Below, one piece after another: positions 62,585-64,000 of a stretch of 64,000 nucleotides of DNA. Source of the stretch: Rhynchopus sp. YZ270_cl-10. Its lineage: Eukaryota; Euglenozoa; Diplonemea; Diplonemida; Diplonemidae. Below the pieces are notes generated by a model that saw only the letters and a program-made list of their open reading frames with translations, searched no databases and was not told where the DNA came from. Within the stretch, counting starts at the first letter, position 1. The number at the start of each line of letters is the position of its first letter. The position numbers were made by a program, and so were the translations under genes. Where the stretch lies: positions 496,001-560,000 of the forward strand of contig OZ037864.1 in the NCBI GenBank assembly GCA_964035575.1. The letters are read 5' to 3'.

Positions 62585-62622
62585 TGGAAACACGATGAGT
62601 AAGCCTCGTGCTTAGTCACCTA
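62585..62622 (-). repeat. Intergenic hairpin, copy 16
   Basis: AGGTGA, TAAGC-ACGAG-GCTTA, CTCATCGTG. Shorter loop, arms kept. Confidence 0.55.
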
Positions 62623-63416
62623 AAAAATTTAAAAAAAAAAAATCAACGAAAGAAGTCATCAGCAGATGTATTGTTGGGTTTTCTTTAGCAACACTGGAGC
62701 AGTGCGGCCACAGCTCGCTCTTTGCATATTTTTGTGGAAGAAGAGAAAAAAAAGACAGAGAGAGAGAGGAGCTCTTTCGTGCAAATGCCTCCCCGGATAC
62801 AGGTGGGCATTGGTTGAAATAATGGCTTTTTCTTTAAAAAAAATGGTACAGAACGTACTGGTAGACGTTTTGTACCCTAATTTTGCACCACGTAGGTGAA
62901 GTCAGGTGCTTTGCACCCATCTTGTTTTATTCTATTTGTTTTTTTTTTTAATGGGGTGCGAAACCGATCCTTTTCGTTTCATTTATTCACGATTTTTTGA
63001 TCGTTATTTGATCCTTTGTTTTCACACCACGTTTTTTCTTAATTTTTTTTTGAATAATCTAATTTGACAAACACTGAAGTAAAAAAAAAGCGGGATACCC
63101 ACCCTTTCCCGTTCTAATTCGCTGACCTGCATTAGCAGTGTTCTCGAAAAAATATGCTTCTTTTGTTTGCGTTTTCGTTACATTTCTTATGTCTTATTCA
63201 GATTGCTTTCAGACAGGGTTGACAACACGGCGGGGTCACTCTTCTGGGGAAGTTGCTCCCCTTTTGCGACCCCCCCGCTGGAAATAAATTCTACGATTCT
63301 TTTTTTTTTTGGAACACAAAAAAAATGGCCAAAGTTGTGGCCGAGATTATCTACTGGAGCGGGTAGCACACCCACACCAAAAAAAAAAAAAAAACATTAC
63401 CACACGAAACAAACAA

Positions 63417-63460
63417 AAGTTAAAGGTGCACACGCCTCACCGCACACCGGCGGACATACT
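63417..63460. repeat. Type-B short repeat
   Basis: AGTTAAAGGTGCACACGCCT, CACCG, ACCGGCGGACATACTG. It closely parallels 5591 and 27890. Confidence 0.55.
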
Positions 63461-64000
63461 GAAAAGGCACTCAAAACAAAAGCGACTTGCGGTGCGGTGT
63501 TTGCCTTGTGTGCAGATGGAGACCCTTCCGTGGGGGTGGGGGCGGGGATAAAATGGGGTGTGGTGGCACAGCACAGGGTGTTGTGTTGTGACTTTTCTTG
63601 AGTAGACACACTTACTCCATAATAGGGAAGTGCACCTCAAGCACCAGGGGTACAATGTGGCAAAGCTTTGCAGGGATCAGTTGCGGATGATTGCAGCTGC
63701 TCCGCGGCGGGGCTGTTGTGTGATGATGTGATGTGGTGTATCGGATATAGAGAAAAGGTGTGCCAACGCAAAAGTGGTGAAGACAAAATATTCAAAGAAA
63801 GATGGAGGCAAAACGCAAGGTATGCGCCCACAACTGCAACACAGCTGATCGAAGCGATCAATAATGTGCAGACAGAGACTGAAGAGCGCAGAACGAAGTG
63901 CGCGAACCAATCGACACGTACCGGATCGTTGCAATAGCGTTGGACGGGTGTTCAACCATGAGCGAAGAGCTCTGGAGTGTAGACACGCTTCCGCGTGGAG

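Larger units (their letters stand above)
62001..64000. other. Spacer to the right edge
   Basis: No gene is supported. It contains GTTGAAACGTGCTGCAACGC-type repeats at about 62112 and 62205, a hairpin at 62585, type-B repeats at 62770 and 63417, and A/T runs. Minus-strand frames touching the right edge (for example one ending RKRVYTPELFAHG) could be the end of the next upstream gene but are too short to judge. Confidence 0.5.

Noticed and set aside
1-64000. Search for a spliced-leader RNA, 5S rRNA or other snRNA gene
   Set aside because: No known leader or snRNA core was recognised by eye; absence here says little because such genes are usually clustered elsewhere.
63950-64000. Possible C-terminus of a minus-strand gene entering at the right edge
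   Set aside because: Only about 15 codons in the candidate frame; nothing can be recognised.

Overview
This is a nuclear contig from a protist, most likely a euglenozoan and perhaps a diplonemid (inference). Every convincing gene lies on the minus strand, as in a directional polycistronic cluster. Just upstream of most start codons sits a pyrimidine tract followed by AG, the shape of a spliced-leader acceptor. Several genes also carry ordinary GT-AG cis-introns with donors mostly of the type GTATGN, which argues against a kinetoplastid. A reverse-transcriptase fragment resembles kinetoplastid retroelements. Genes are GC-richer; spacers are AT-rich with long homopolymer runs and many dispersed repeats.

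Gene order along the minus strand, given from left to right: a large coiled-coil protein with adhesin-type beta repeats (1-4575, open at the left edge); a kinesin with an MSP-like N-terminus and PH-like C-terminus (7098-9875); a P-loop ATPase abutting a retroelement fragment (14257-15390) and a second, 5'-truncated ATPase copy (16875-18025); a small two-motif protein (18243-18896); splicing factor Prp18 in three exons (19243-20797); a C-terminally anchored membrane protein (22350-23280); a Q-rich coiled-coil protein (23850-25679); sterol 24-C-methyltransferase (28072-29151); a membrane-anchored cyclase-like/protein kinase (30031-32520); ribosomal protein eL22 with introns (36010-36946); a secreted Cys-rich repeat protein (38110-40155); a secreted astacin-like protease (41679-45185); COPII subunit Sec24 in four exons (47540-51856); a TEX2-like SMP lipid-transfer protein in two exons (54393-56821); and a long coiled-coil protein in three exons (59094-62000). 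The genes do not form one pathway: this is a mixed housekeeping, secretory and cytoskeletal neighbourhood. The one clear plus-strand coding trace is a decayed OTU fragment near 25.9 kb.

The most unusual content is in the spacers. About sixteen copies of a 40-nt hairpin (outer arm AAGGTGA/TCATCTT, inner arm CTAAGC/GCTTAG, loop near ACGAGAG) occur only between genes and show compensatory base changes. Other short repeats share the flank AAGTTGATA with it. Two introns in unrelated genes carry the same 46-nt module about 25 nt from the 3' splice site. There are also several non-autonomous inverted-repeat elements, a 262-bp tandem array, a self-complementary TTACGATCGTAA-type array, and a 187-bp block found identically upstream of two different genes.
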